DNA of 64,000 nt. It comes from an uncultured Flavobacteriales bacterium (GTDB taxonomy: Bacteria > Bacteroidota > Bacteroidia > Flavobacteriales_F > PHOS-HE28). The notes under the pieces were generated by a model. It was given only the letters and a program-made list of their open reading frames with translations, was not told the origin of the DNA and did no database searches. Shown piece by piece: positions 36,699 to 44,264 of the stretch. The position numbers and the translations under genes were made by a program. How positions within the stretch are numbered: the first letter of the stretch is position 1; each line of letters starts with the position of its first letter. The stretch lies in contig CALMPI010000009.1 in the NCBI GenBank assembly GCA_937872175.1, positions 62,001 to 126,000 on the forward strand. Reading direction: 5' to 3'.

Positions 36699-37355
36699 AT
36701 GTCCATGCCCGTCCTTAGCTCCACCACTCACCGGCGCTCACGTGCTGGCCGCCTCGTTCTTCGTTCTTTCTTCTTCCTCCTTCTTCCTTTTTCCTTCACC
36801 CCTTCGGCCAAGGCCCAGCCTCTGCCCCAGACCACGCTGGACACGGTGCGCACCTACCGCAGCCTGGAGCGCGCCCTGGCCGAGCCCATGCAGGTCCACC
36901 GCCTGGACCTCAGCAAGCAGAAGCTCAAGGCCGTGCCCGAGGAGCTGCGGCGGTTGCCCAACCTCAACGCCCTGGACCTGGGCCGCAACAAGCTGAAGGA
37001 GCTGCCCCCGTGGTTCACCGACCTGGCCAACCTGCAGGAGCTCACCCTGAGCGGCAACAAGCTGGTGGACTTTCCCGAGGTGATCTGCGGGCTGCGCCAT
37101 CTGAAGCGCCTGGACATGAGCCGCAACGCGCTCACCGGTCTGCCTACCTGCCTGGGGCGCCTCAAGGAGCTCACCAGCCTCGACCTGTGGAGCAATGACC
37201 TGGCCACCTTCCCCGAGGAGCTGGAAGGGCTGGAGGCCCTGCGCTACGTGGACCTGCGGGTGATCCAGTTCAGCCCCAAGGAGATGGAGCGGATCGCCGA
37301 GCTGTGGCCGCGCGCCAAGATCCAGTTCAGCGCGCCGTGTAACTGCGGCATGTGA
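36699..37355 (+). CDS. Secreted leucine-rich repeat protein
   Basis: A 218-residue protein. A long leader whose hydrophobic core FFFLLLPFSF is encoded by a 34-bp all-pyrimidine run ends near SAKAQ. It is followed by about five leucine-rich repeats (LNALDLGRNKLKELPPWF, LQELTLSGNKLVDFP, LKRLDMSRNALTGLP, LTSLDLWSNDLATFP) and a tail containing CNCGM. It probably acts in the periplasm or at the cell surface as a binding scaffold. There is no T9SS tail. The first ATG is used; MPVLSS two codons in is also possible. Confidence 0.8.
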   Translation: MSMPVLSSTTHRRSRAGRLVLRSFFFLLLPFSFTPSAKAQPLPQTTLDTVRTYRSLERALAEPMQVHRLDLSKQKLKAVPEELRRLPNLNALDLGRNKLKELPPWFTDLANLQELTLSGNKLVDFPEVICGLRHLKRLDMSRNALTGLPTCLGRLKELTSLDLWSNDLATFPEELEGLEALRYVDLRVIQFSPKEMERIAELWPRAKIQFSAPCNCGM

Positions 37356-37368
37356 GCGAGCGGCGCCC

Positions 37369-37947
37369 ATGAGCCCCTTCGCCTGGAGCCTGCTCGAAGC
37401 CGTGGCGGCCTGCGGCAACCTGGCCTACACGGTGCTCATGCTCTACGAGCGACGCATCGGCTGGCTCTTCGGTATCGCGGCCTCGGCCCTGGGCATCGCG
37501 CTCTTTCTGCATCAGCAGGTGTTCGCGCAGGTGGCACTGAACACCATCTACGTGGGCATGGGGGCGTACGGCTGGTGGTCCTGGGGGCGTGGACAGGGCG
37601 CCGAGCTGCCGATCGTCCGGCGCGGGGGGCGCTTCCACGCGGTCGTCATCGCCGCGGGCCTGGTGGGCACCCTGGTCCTGGCCCTGGCGCTGCGGCTGGT
37701 CCCCGGGGCGCAGCACGTGGCGTTGGATGGCTTCGCCACGGCCTTCAGCCTGCTGGCCACCTGGATGCTGGCGCGCAAGGTGCTGGAGAACTGGGCCTAC
37801 TGGATCGTCGCCGACGCCGTGGCCATCGCGCTGTACGCCATGCTGGACCTGTGGTGGTATGTGGGTCTCTACGCGATCTACGTGGGGCTGTCCACATCGG
37901 CCCTCCGCCGATGGCACCGGCAGTGGCGGGCGGCACAGGGTCCCTGA
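37369..37947 (+). CDS. pnuC: PnuC-family transporter (nicotinamide riboside, or possibly thiamin)
   Basis: A 192-residue protein with about seven membrane segments. The family blocks are YTVLMLYERRIGWLFGIAAS, ALNTIYVGMGAYGWWSWG, and ENWAYWIVADAVAIALY with the spaced tryptophans of the ligand site. Known PnuC proteins move nicotinamide riboside by facilitated diffusion, and close paralogues (PnuT) move thiamin. A NadR-type kinase 5 kb away fits NAD salvage; a TPP-controlled outer-membrane receptor 6.5 kb away fits thiamin. No riboswitch precedes this gene, so the nicotinamide riboside role is slightly favoured. Confidence 0.82.
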   Translation: MSPFAWSLLEAVAACGNLAYTVLMLYERRIGWLFGIAASALGIALFLHQQVFAQVALNTIYVGMGAYGWWSWGRGQGAELPIVRRGGRFHAVVIAAGLVGTLVLALALRLVPGAQHVALDGFATAFSLLATWMLARKVLENWAYWIVADAVAIALYAMLDLWWYVGLYAIYVGLSTSALRRWHRQWRAAQGP

Positions 37948-37960
37948 ACCTGCGGCGGGA

Positions 37961-39337
37961 TCAGTCCGCCCCGTGGCCGGGCACGGGCGGCGGCAGGTCG
38001 CCGTGCGCGCGGCGGAGCGGCCGTTCGTAGAACGTGACGGTGAGCAGCAGGAAGAACAGCAGGTACATGCTGTCCTCCAGCGGGATGGTGCCGATGCGGA
38101 TGCCGAGGTTCTCCGCATCATTGTACCACACCACGGGTTCGTCGAGCAGGGTGCCGGTGAGCACCCCGTTCACCAGGATGAAGGGGACCAGGTTCACCGC
38201 GTAGGCCAGCAGGAAGCGGCCCAGGTAGGGGCTGCGCAGCACGAGCACATGGACGGCCAGCAGGGCCGCTGTGCACAGGAAGGTGATCGCCGTGTAGATG
38301 CGGTCGATGTGGAGCCCGCCGACGAGGGTGAGCACGCCGATGAGGATGATCGCCAGCGGACGGGCCACCGGCCCCAGCACATCGCGCCGCACGAAATAGC
38401 GCATCACCTCGTAGATGAAGGTGCAGGAGTAGGGCACCACGAGGAAGAAGAGCCACTCCTCGATGGGCAGGCCGGCGATGTGCGGCCCGGTGAGGTAGCG
38501 CGGGTTGAAGCCCCACACGCCGGTGGCGGTGAAGATGGCATCCCACGCGATGAAGGTGGCGGCCATCACGGCGGTGCCGGTGAACAGGCCGGGCCACTTG
38601 CGCCAGTAGCGCACACGCGGCTCGAAGCTGCGCAGCAGGGGGAAGCTCAGCGTGAACAGGTCGAGGGCCAGGTAGGTGTACGCCTCCCGGCCCTGCAGCG
38701 CGCCGATGCCGATGATGCCGGCGAAGAAGAACAGCTGCGCGCCGAGCACCACCGGGGCCAGCGGGTTCGTTCGCTTCACGGGCAGGGTGAAGTAGGCGGC
38801 GAAGAAGACAGCGCTCACCAGGCCCCACGCCACATAGTTGCGCATGGGCACCACACCGCCGTCCCAGTTCCAGAAGCCCAGCTGCATGGCCACGGGCTCG
38901 ATCACCAGGTCCACGCCCACCATCACCAGGGAGGCCACGGTGATGCGGGCCCAGGTGGGCAGTGCGACACCGGCGATCAGCGGCCCGATGCAGAGCACCA
39001 GGAGCAGCCAGTTCACGCCGATCATCAAGGGCGTATCCCAGAGCTTCGGCCCCAGGGCGTCGCCATAGTGATAGTGGCCGAAGATGACCCCCGTGCGCAC
39101 GCCGGCCATCTCCACCAGGAAGCCGAGGACGAGCACGGCACAGGCGAAGGCGAGCGTGAGCCGGTCGGGGCGGGTGTGCAGCAGCAGCAGCAGCGCGATG
39201 ATGAGCAGCGTCACCGGCGTGAGCGGCACGAGGTGTTCGGCCCACGGGCTGGCCAGCCCCGCCAGGCCCACGGTCTGCAGCACCACGATGATGAAGGTGG
39301 CCCGTGGCAGGGTGAACAGGTGGAGCAGGCGGTCCAT
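37961..39337 (-). CDS. Fusion of CruF-like carotenoid hydratase and CrtYcd-type lycopene cyclase
   Basis: A 458-residue polytopic membrane protein. The N-terminal half (about 1-215) matches the CruF/DUF422 family (EMAGVRTGVIFGHYHYGDALG, WDTPLMIGVNWLLL, LEPVAMQLGFWNW-type block here IEPVAMQLGFWNWDGG). The C-terminal half (about 220-440) carries lycopene cyclase domain blocks (FIAWDAIFTATGVWGFNPRY, GLPIEEWLFFLVVPYSCTFIYE, and the repeat LLDEPVVWYNDAENLGIRIG, IPLEDSMYLLFFL). Known chemistry: 1',2'-hydration of a psi end and beta-cyclisation, as in myxol- or saproxanthin-type carotenoids. It is coupled to the desaturase upstream by a TGATG overlap. Confidence 0.85.
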   Translation of the reverse strand: MDRLLHLFTLPRATFIIVVLQTVGLAGLASPWAEHLVPLTPVTLLIIALLLLLHTRPDRLTLAFACAVLVLGFLVEMAGVRTGVIFGHYHYGDALGPKLWDTPLMIGVNWLLLVLCIGPLIAGVALPTWARITVASLVMVGVDLVIEPVAMQLGFWNWDGGVVPMRNYVAWGLVSAVFFAAYFTLPVKRTNPLAPVVLGAQLFFFAGIIGIGALQGREAYTYLALDLFTLSFPLLRSFEPRVRYWRKWPGLFTGTAVMAATFIAWDAIFTATGVWGFNPRYLTGPHIAGLPIEEWLFFLVVPYSCTFIYEVMRYFVRRDVLGPVARPLAIILIGVLTLVGGLHIDRIYTAITFLCTAALLAVHVLVLRSPYLGRFLLAYAVNLVPFILVNGVLTGTLLDEPVVWYNDAENLGIRIGTIPLEDSMYLLFFLLLTVTFYERPLRRAHGDLPPPVPGHGAD

Positions 39338-40818
39338 CACGCGGGGGCGATCGTTGCGGTGGCGATGCGGGCGCTCAGCAGGCTCAGCGGGATGCCGCCG
39401 CCGGGATGCACGCTGCCGCCGCAGAAGTGCAGGCCGCGCACCCTCGGGTGGTCGTTGGGGTGGCGCAGGAAGGCCGCCCACGGGGTGTTGCTGCTCGTGC
39501 CGTAGATCGATCCCTGATGGCTGAAGGTGGCCGCTTCGATCCCCGCCGGGTCCAGCACGTCCTCCACGGCGATCAATGGCGCCGGATCCACCCCCAGGGT
39601 GCGCCTCACCTTGGCCAGCACCGTGCGCCGTGCGTGGGCCACGAGCGCCTCGCGGTCCTGCCCCACGTGCCGCGGCGCATTGATCATCACGAACCAGTTC
39701 TCGCAGCCCGGTGGCGCGTCCTGCGGATCCTCCTTGCTGGTGATGTTGATATAGACCGTGGGGTCGTCGCCCAGGTCCAGCGTGTCGAACAGGTGGTGGA
39801 ACTCGGTGCGGTGGTCGCGGCTGAACAGGATGTTGTGCAGGCCCAGTTCGGGAAAGCTGCGCGTGATGCCCCAGTAGAAGACCAGCGCCGAACTGCTGCG
39901 CTCCTGCCGCAATGTGCGCTCCGGGGCGGGGAGGTCCGGCATCAGCCTGCGGTAGGCCGGTTCCACATCCATGTTGCACAGCACGACATCGGCGTCCACA
40001 TCGGTCGCGTTCACGCGCACACCGACGACGCGACGCCGGTCGGCACTGAGTCGGATGCGCTCCACCGGCGCGTTGAAGTGATAGTGCACCCCGAGCGCTT
40101 CGCCCAAGGCGTGCAGCGCGGTCACGATGCGGCGCATGCCGCCCACGGCGTGGTAGGCTCCGCGGCCATGCTCCAGCCCGGGGATCATCCGCATGATGCC
40201 CGGGGTCCGGCGCGGATCGCTGCCGTTGTAGGTGGCGTAGCGGTCGAAGAGCTGCACGGCCTTCGGGTGCTTCATCGCGTGTTCGTTCACGTCGTGCAGG
40301 CTGCCGAACAGCTCCTGCGGACGCGCCGCCAGAAGGGCCTGCGCCACGCCGCCCTTCCACAGGGTGCTCCACCGGTGCAGCGAATGCTCCAGAAAGGTGC
40401 GGCCCGTGCGGTCCAGCAGGAGTGAGGCCCGGCGCAGGTACGAGCGTGTGGCTGCGCGGGGCACGTCCAGCACGCGTTCCAGTTCCTCCGCGAGGCGCTC
40501 CGGATCGCTCCACCCGGTCACGCGGGTGCCGTCCTCCCACCAGTAGCGGAAGGCGACCTCCAGTCGGCGATGGCTGAAGTGCGGGGCCATGGGCGTTCCG
40601 GCGAGCGTGAACAGCTCCTCCACCAGATGGGGCATGGTGAAGAGCGAGGGTCCCTTGTCGAAGCGGTAACCGCCGAGCTGGAGTTCCGACAACTTGCCAC
40701 CGGGTGTGCCGGCGGCTTCAAAGGCATCCACGCGATAGCCCTTCAGGGCAAGCCGCACGGCGGCGGCCAGCCCGGCCACACCGGTGCCGACCACGATGGC
40801 GCGCGCAGGCTTCCCCAT
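39337..40818 (-). CDS. crtD: Carotenoid desaturase, CrtD-like (phytoene desaturase family)
   Basis: A 493-residue flavoprotein with an N-terminal FAD dinucleotide fold (VVGTGVAGLAAAVRLALKGY ... FEAAGTPGGKL), the GYRFDKGPSLFTMP block, RYATYNGSDPRRTPGIMRMI, and the C-terminal GGSVHPGGGIPLSLLS FAD-binding signature. The YNGSDP block and pairing with a CruF-like hydratase point to 1-hydroxycarotenoid 3,4-desaturation (CrtD). Phytoene desaturase (CrtI) is the alternative. The ATG at 40818 is set by the FAD motif and by a TTCCTTTG box 5 bp upstream. No phytoene synthase gene is visible here. Confidence 0.82.
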   Translation of the reverse strand: MGKPARAIVVGTGVAGLAAAVRLALKGYRVDAFEAAGTPGGKLSELQLGGYRFDKGPSLFTMPHLVEELFTLAGTPMAPHFSHRRLEVAFRYWWEDGTRVTGWSDPERLAEELERVLDVPRAATRSYLRRASLLLDRTGRTFLEHSLHRWSTLWKGGVAQALLAARPQELFGSLHDVNEHAMKHPKAVQLFDRYATYNGSDPRRTPGIMRMIPGLEHGRGAYHAVGGMRRIVTALHALGEALGVHYHFNAPVERIRLSADRRRVVGVRVNATDVDADVVLCNMDVEPAYRRLMPDLPAPERTLRQERSSSALVFYWGITRSFPELGLHNILFSRDHRTEFHHLFDTLDLGDDPTVYINITSKEDPQDAPPGCENWFVMINAPRHVGQDREALVAHARRTVLAKVRRTLGVDPAPLIAVEDVLDPAGIEAATFSHQGSIYGTSSNTPWAAFLRHPNDHPRVRGLHFCGGSVHPGGGIPLSLLSARIATATIAPA

Positions 40819-40823
40819 GGGCG

Positions 40824-40831
40824 CAAAGGAA
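40824..40831 (-). promoter_or_regulatory. Probable -7 element of the carotenoid pair, very close to the ATG
   Basis: Minus-strand TTCCTTTG ends 5 bp before the desaturase ATG and directly abuts the hairpin at 40831-40870. Confidence 0.35.
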
Positions 40832-40870
40832 CGAACGGGCCCCCGCGGCGGTTCGCGGAGGCCCGTTCGT
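40831..40870 (-). terminator. GAACGG-type hairpin between two minus-strand genes
   Basis: ACGAACGGGCC / GGCCCGTTCGT, an 11-bp perfect stem with an 18-nt GC-rich loop, 12 bp past the stop of the 40883-42715 gene. It shares the GAACGG...CCGTTC outer arms with the hairpins at 32590 and 33736. Confidence 0.6.
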
Positions 40871-40882
40871 CGTACGGTGTGA

Positions 40883-42715
40883 TCAGCGCTTGGTGAACGG
40901 CGCGGGCCGCCAGCGGCCATCGGCGCCCACGCTCAGCCAGTACGCGCCCGGCGCCAGGTCGTGCACATCGATGCGTTGACGGTCACCGGCGGCGGCGCGG
41001 TGGTCCTTCACCACCCGTCCCGCGCCATCGGTGATGCGCAGCACGGCACCTGCGTCCACGGGTGCAGGCAGGGTCACATCCACCGACGCGTCGGCGGGCA
41101 CGGGAAAGAGACCCGGCATCGGCCGATCGTCATCCGGCAGCCCCACGCTGAGGTCGGTGATGGCCACATGCGCGTGCACCATCGCGAAGTCGCCGCCCAT
41201 CACCAGGGCGTTGCCCAGCACGGCCACCGCATGCACCGGGGCCTCCAGCCAGATCATGGGCTCGGCCGCGTCGGGTGTGCCGAGGAAGCGGCCGATGTGG
41301 GTGCCGTCGGTCAGCATCTGGTACAGACTGAACACACCGCCGAAGTAGATCGCACCGGCATGATGCGCCAGGCTGCTGATGTAGGTGGGGCCCACGCCGG
41401 CGGGCATGTACATGTCGTGGTTCGGAAGAAGCTCCTCCCAGGTGGTGGAGCCCGGTGCCAGCCGTGCCAGACCGTATGTGGGTACGATGTTGGCCCAAAG
41501 GTCACCGGCGGCGTAAAGGGTGTCGTTCACGCTCAGCAGCGCACGCACCGGCGCATCGAGTCCGATGGCGAGGTTCTGCCAGTCGCCGCTGCCGATCGTG
41601 GCGCAATGCACCAGCACAGGCTCGATGGGGGATTCCAGCGTGGTGAACGCACCACCGGCCACCAGCTGCCCGTTGTGCGTGGCCAGGGCCATCACCGTGG
41701 CATCGAAGGGGCTGCCCACCTGCTCCCAATAGCCGTTCACGAGCCGCTTCACCACGTCGTCCGTGCCCGCAAAGCCACTGGCCTCGCCTGCGGCGTGCAG
41801 CACGCCGTTGTGGACATGCAGCGCATGGGTGCGCGGGGCCATGCCGGGGAACAGGTTGGTGTAGGACCAGGTGCTTCCGTTCCAGATGGCCAGGTCGGCC
41901 TGCTCGTTCTCGAAGGTGCCGCCCAGATGGATGAGCCCGTTGTGTTCGATCGCGCAAGCGGCCGCTCCGCTCACGCCGCCGCCCAGTGCTGTGTAGCTGC
42001 TCCCGTTCCACAGCGCCACGCGCGTGGCGGCGGTGCCGCCGGCCGTGGTGAAGGCACCGGCCACCAGCAGGTCGCCGTTGCCCAGCGCGAGCAGCGCCGT
42101 CACGCTGCTGTCCGTGCCCGTGCCCAGGGTGTTCCAGGGGATGCTCGGCGGATAGCCCGGCTGGATCCAGGCCAGCTCATCGGCGGTGAAGCCGTGGTCC
42201 ACGGCCCAGCCGGTGATCGGCGCCCCGAGCGAAGGCGACCGCAGCAGGTCGGCCACGTACGCCAGCTCCTGCTCATCATCGATGCGTTCGGCCAGCGCGC
42301 GGTGTCCGCTCTCGATCATCAACTGGCCCACCGCGCAGGCGGTGTGGTGCGGGTCGATGAACACCGGGTTGCGATAGGGCAGCACATGGTTCTGCGGAAA
42401 GGTGCGGCCTTCGGCGTACACGCTCAGTGCATCGAGGAGGCGATGACGCTGGTCCGCCTGTGCGGCGGAAAGGCCTTCGGGCACGCGGGTCAGCAGGTGT
42501 TCGCGCACCAGGCGCAGGTGGGTGGCGATGCGGTCCGCTTCACTGCGGAAGGACACCGTGGCCGCTCCCCCCGCCGGTGAAGGGTCCATCGTCGCCCATT
42601 GGCGGTTCACTTCCATCAGGTGTGCGTACAGCGGTGCGCTTCGTTGCGGGGCCAATTGCGCCTGCAGGGCAAGCGTGCCCAGCAGGAAGATCGGGAGTAT
42701 GGAGGTCCTGTTCAT
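40883..42715 (-). CDS. Secreted T9SS protein with N-terminal 'CAVGQL' domain and propeller
   Basis: A 610-residue protein. Signal peptide about 1-20 (ending LQAQ). An N-terminal alpha-rich domain at about 25-190 carries GRTFPQNHVLPYRNPVFIDP, then CAVGQLMIESGH and ITGWAVDHGFTADELAWIQP. I have seen this domain pattern in other secreted proteins but do not know its function. A beta-propeller follows at about 195-515 with kelch-like repeats (DLLVAGAFTTAGG, LIHLGGTFENEQADLAIWNG, QLVAGGAFTTLES). A T9SS type A-like tail closes it (LFPVPADASVDVTLPAP ... LAPGAYWLSV). It is followed by a strong hairpin. Confidence 0.78.
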   Translation of the reverse strand: MNRTSILPIFLLGTLALQAQLAPQRSAPLYAHLMEVNRQWATMDPSPAGGAATVSFRSEADRIATHLRLVREHLLTRVPEGLSAAQADQRHRLLDALSVYAEGRTFPQNHVLPYRNPVFIDPHHTACAVGQLMIESGHRALAERIDDEQELAYVADLLRSPSLGAPITGWAVDHGFTADELAWIQPGYPPSIPWNTLGTGTDSSVTALLALGNGDLLVAGAFTTAGGTAATRVALWNGSSYTALGGGVSGAAACAIEHNGLIHLGGTFENEQADLAIWNGSTWSYTNLFPGMAPRTHALHVHNGVLHAAGEASGFAGTDDVVKRLVNGYWEQVGSPFDATVMALATHNGQLVAGGAFTTLESPIEPVLVHCATIGSGDWQNLAIGLDAPVRALLSVNDTLYAAGDLWANIVPTYGLARLAPGSTTWEELLPNHDMYMPAGVGPTYISSLAHHAGAIYFGGVFSLYQMLTDGTHIGRFLGTPDAAEPMIWLEAPVHAVAVLGNALVMGGDFAMVHAHVAITDLSVGLPDDDRPMPGLFPVPADASVDVTLPAPVDAGAVLRITDGAGRVVKDHRAAAGDRQRIDVHDLAPGAYWLSVGADGRWRPAPFTKR

Positions 42716-42805
42716 GGTCGTTCTTCTTGGTCCGTGTTGTCCAATAGAGGTGACGCGCCGTTGCAGCGCTGCCTGCCCGGTGATGGACCGTTACTTTCAC
42801 GGCGG

Positions 42806-43387
42806 ATGGAGCTCGTGCGCATCGCCATCGTGGGGCCCGAGAGCAGCGGCAAGACGACGCTGTGTGAAGCGTTGATGCACCATTTCTTCGCCGGTCACGT
42901 GACCGAAGGGGCCCGCGAATACCTCGAGGAGCTCGGCCGACCTTATACTGAGGACGATGTGCTGGAGATGGCGCGCGGCCAGGCACAGATGCATCAGGAC
43001 GCACCGTTGTTCGCAGCGGAGCACTGGGAAGCGACGGGCGGTGCCGATGGCCTGGGTACCGCGCCGGTGGAACCTGTCTTCTTCGACACCGACACGGTGA
43101 ACTTCGTCATCTGGTCGCGCGAGAAGTACGGGCGCGTGCATCCGGCGATCGAACAGCTGGTGGGCGAGGTGCACTACGACTGGCGTCTGCTGTGCCGACC
43201 GGACATCCCCTGGGAACCCGACCCCCTGCGTGAGAACCCGCACGACCGCGACCGGCTGTTCGAGGTGTGGATGAACGAGTTGCGGTCGAGAGGTCTGCCC
43301 TTCACGGTGATCGAGGGCGATCGCGCACAGCGGATGGATGTGGCCACCCTGGTGGTGGATGATCTGCTGCGGCGCAGGCGGCGTTGA
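42806..43387 (+). CDS. NadR-type ribosylnicotinamide kinase domain protein
   Basis: A 193-residue P-loop protein. Walker A is IVGPESSGKTTLCEALMHHF; GAREYLEELGRPYTEDDVLEMARGQ and FFDTDTVNFVIWSREKYG match the C-terminal kinase domain of NadR. The nucleotidyltransferase and HTH domains of full-length NadR are absent, so this is a stand-alone kinase form. Expected role: phosphorylating imported nicotinamide riboside to NMN, in line with pnuC at 37369. The ATG at 42806 follows a TTACTTTC box by 7 bp. Other AAA_28 proteins of unknown substrate share this fold. Confidence 0.8.
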   Translation: MELVRIAIVGPESSGKTTLCEALMHHFFAGHVTEGAREYLEELGRPYTEDDVLEMARGQAQMHQDAPLFAAEHWEATGGADGLGTAPVEPVFFDTDTVNFVIWSREKYGRVHPAIEQLVGEVHYDWRLLCRPDIPWEPDPLRENPHDRDRLFEVWMNELRSRGLPFTVIEGDRAQRMDVATLVVDDLLRRRRR

Positions 43388-43392
43388 CCCGG

Positions 43393-43400
43393 TATCTTCG
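43393..43400 (+). promoter_or_regulatory. Possible -7 element of the MNT/HI0074 pair
   Basis: TATCTTCG ends 7 bp before the ATG at 43408 and differs from TAnnTTTG by one base. Confidence 0.4.
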
Positions 43401-43407
43401 ACCGCGC

Positions 43408-43803
43408 ATGGCTTCCGGCAAGCTCGACCTCGGTCCCCTGCGCCGCTCGCTCAGCGCGCTGCGGAAGGTGACCCGCATGGACCTGGAGGACGATGTGGTC
43501 CGCGATGCGGCCGTCAAGCGGTTCGAGTTCACGTACGAGATGTCGTGGAAGATGATGCGCCGACACCTGCAATGGGCCGGTGCGCAGGACCTGGACAACG
43601 TGCCCCGTCGTGAGCTGTTCCGCCTTGCCGCGCGCGCCTCGCTCATCGACGACCCGACCCGGTGGTTCGCCTATCACGAGGCCCGCAACCTCACCAGCCA
43701 CACCTACGATGAGGTCAGCGCACGCAAGGTGACCGCGTTGCTCGGCGCCTTCGTGAAGGATACGGCCACGCTCATGCGGAGGCTGAAGGAGCACCATGCT
43801 TGA
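43408..43803 (+). CDS. HI0074/HepT-like nucleotidyltransferase substrate-binding protein
   Basis: A 131-residue all-helical protein with the NTase substrate-binding signature: AVKRFEFTYEMSWKMMRRHL, RELFRLAARASLIDD, WFAYHEARNLTSHTYDE. It pairs with the nucleotidyltransferase encoded by the next gene, which overlaps it by 8 bp. In related HepT-MntA modules the helical partner is an RNase toxin with an Rx4-6H motif that the transferase AMPylates. Here the candidate region is RNLTSH (R-x4-H), which matches. The ATG at 43408 is preferred over a TTG at 43384 that overlaps the previous stop. Confidence 0.82.
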   Translation: MASGKLDLGPLRRSLSALRKVTRMDLEDDVVRDAAVKRFEFTYEMSWKMMRRHLQWAGAQDLDNVPRRELFRLAARASLIDDPTRWFAYHEARNLTSHTYDEVSARKVTALLGAFVKDTATLMRRLKEHHA

Positions 43804-44086
43804 TCTGCATCCCGATCATCGCGCCGAGGTGCGGCGCATCCTGGCCGAGCGAGTGCCGGGTGCGAAAGCCTGGGCCTTCGGTTCGCGCGTGAAGGGCACG
43901 GCGCGGCGCTTCAGCGACCTCGACCTGGCCATCGACGCCGGGTCCGAACTGGATCTGGCCACCCTCGCCGATCTGCGCCATGCCTTCCAGGAGAGCGACC
44001 TGCCGATGAGCGTGGACCTGCTGGACCTGCGGGCGGTGCGACCATCGTTCAGGCGGCGCGTCGGGCAGGAGCAGGTGCCCATCTGA
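43796..44086 (+). CDS. MNT/MntA-like minimal nucleotidyltransferase
   Basis: A 96-residue protein with the minimal nucleotidyltransferase motif GS-x10-DxD seen directly as GSRVKGTARRFSDLDLAID. The rest includes DLPMSVDLLDLRAVRPSFR, supplying the third acidic residue. In the known MntA-HepT system the transferase neutralises its helical partner by adding AMP groups. The 8-bp gene overlap and toxin-first order fit such a pair. A general tRNA or protein nucleotidyltransferase role cannot be excluded. Confidence 0.85.
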   Translation: MLDLHPDHRAEVRRILAERVPGAKAWAFGSRVKGTARRFSDLDLAIDAGSELDLATLADLRHAFQESDLPMSVDLLDLRAVRPSFRRRVGQEQVPI

Positions 44087-44117
44087 ACACTTGGACCAAG
44101 GGTCGCGCGTACGACCT

Positions 44118-44125
44118 TACCTTCG
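44118..44125 (+). promoter_or_regulatory. Probable -7 element of the TPP riboswitch transcript
   Basis: TACCTTCG, one base from TAnnTTTG, ends about 8 bp before the first base of the riboswitch fold. That is the right distance for the transcript to begin with the aptamer. Confidence 0.55.
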
Positions 44126-44132
44126 CCCCGTC

Positions 44133-44212
44133 GTGCAACGGGGTGCCCCGCCTTCGGGCGGGTGCTGAGATCAGACCCGATGAACCTGCGCAGGTAATGC
44201 TGCGAAGGGATC
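44133..44212 (+). ncRNA. TPP riboswitch (THI element)
   Basis: The conserved aptamer segments are all present in order: CGGGGTGCC, a GC hairpin (CCGCC-TTCG-GGCGG), GCTGAGA, ACCCGATGAACCTG, CAGGTAATGC and GCGAAGGGA. These are the core of the thiamin pyrophosphate aptamer. It lies in the leader of the TonB-dependent receptor gene and ends about 50 bp before its ATG. Known behaviour: TPP binding reduces expression of the downstream gene. Confidence 0.95.
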
Positions 44213-44213
44213 C

Positions 44214-44264
44214 AGCCCGAGAAGGGGCTTCTCCGCGCCACGACACGCATACCCGGAGAAGCCC
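44214..44264 (+). promoter_or_regulatory. Riboswitch expression platform: start-codon-sequestering hairpin
   Basis: GGGCTTCTCC at 44225-44234 is the exact reverse complement of GGAGAAGCCC at 44255-44264, which directly precedes the ATG at 44265. This 10-bp hairpin would hide the only purine-rich ribosome-binding site. AGCCC at 44214-44218 can instead pair with GGGCT at 44225-44229 and free it. The layout suggests control of translation, not termination, since there is no T-tract. Confidence 0.7.
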
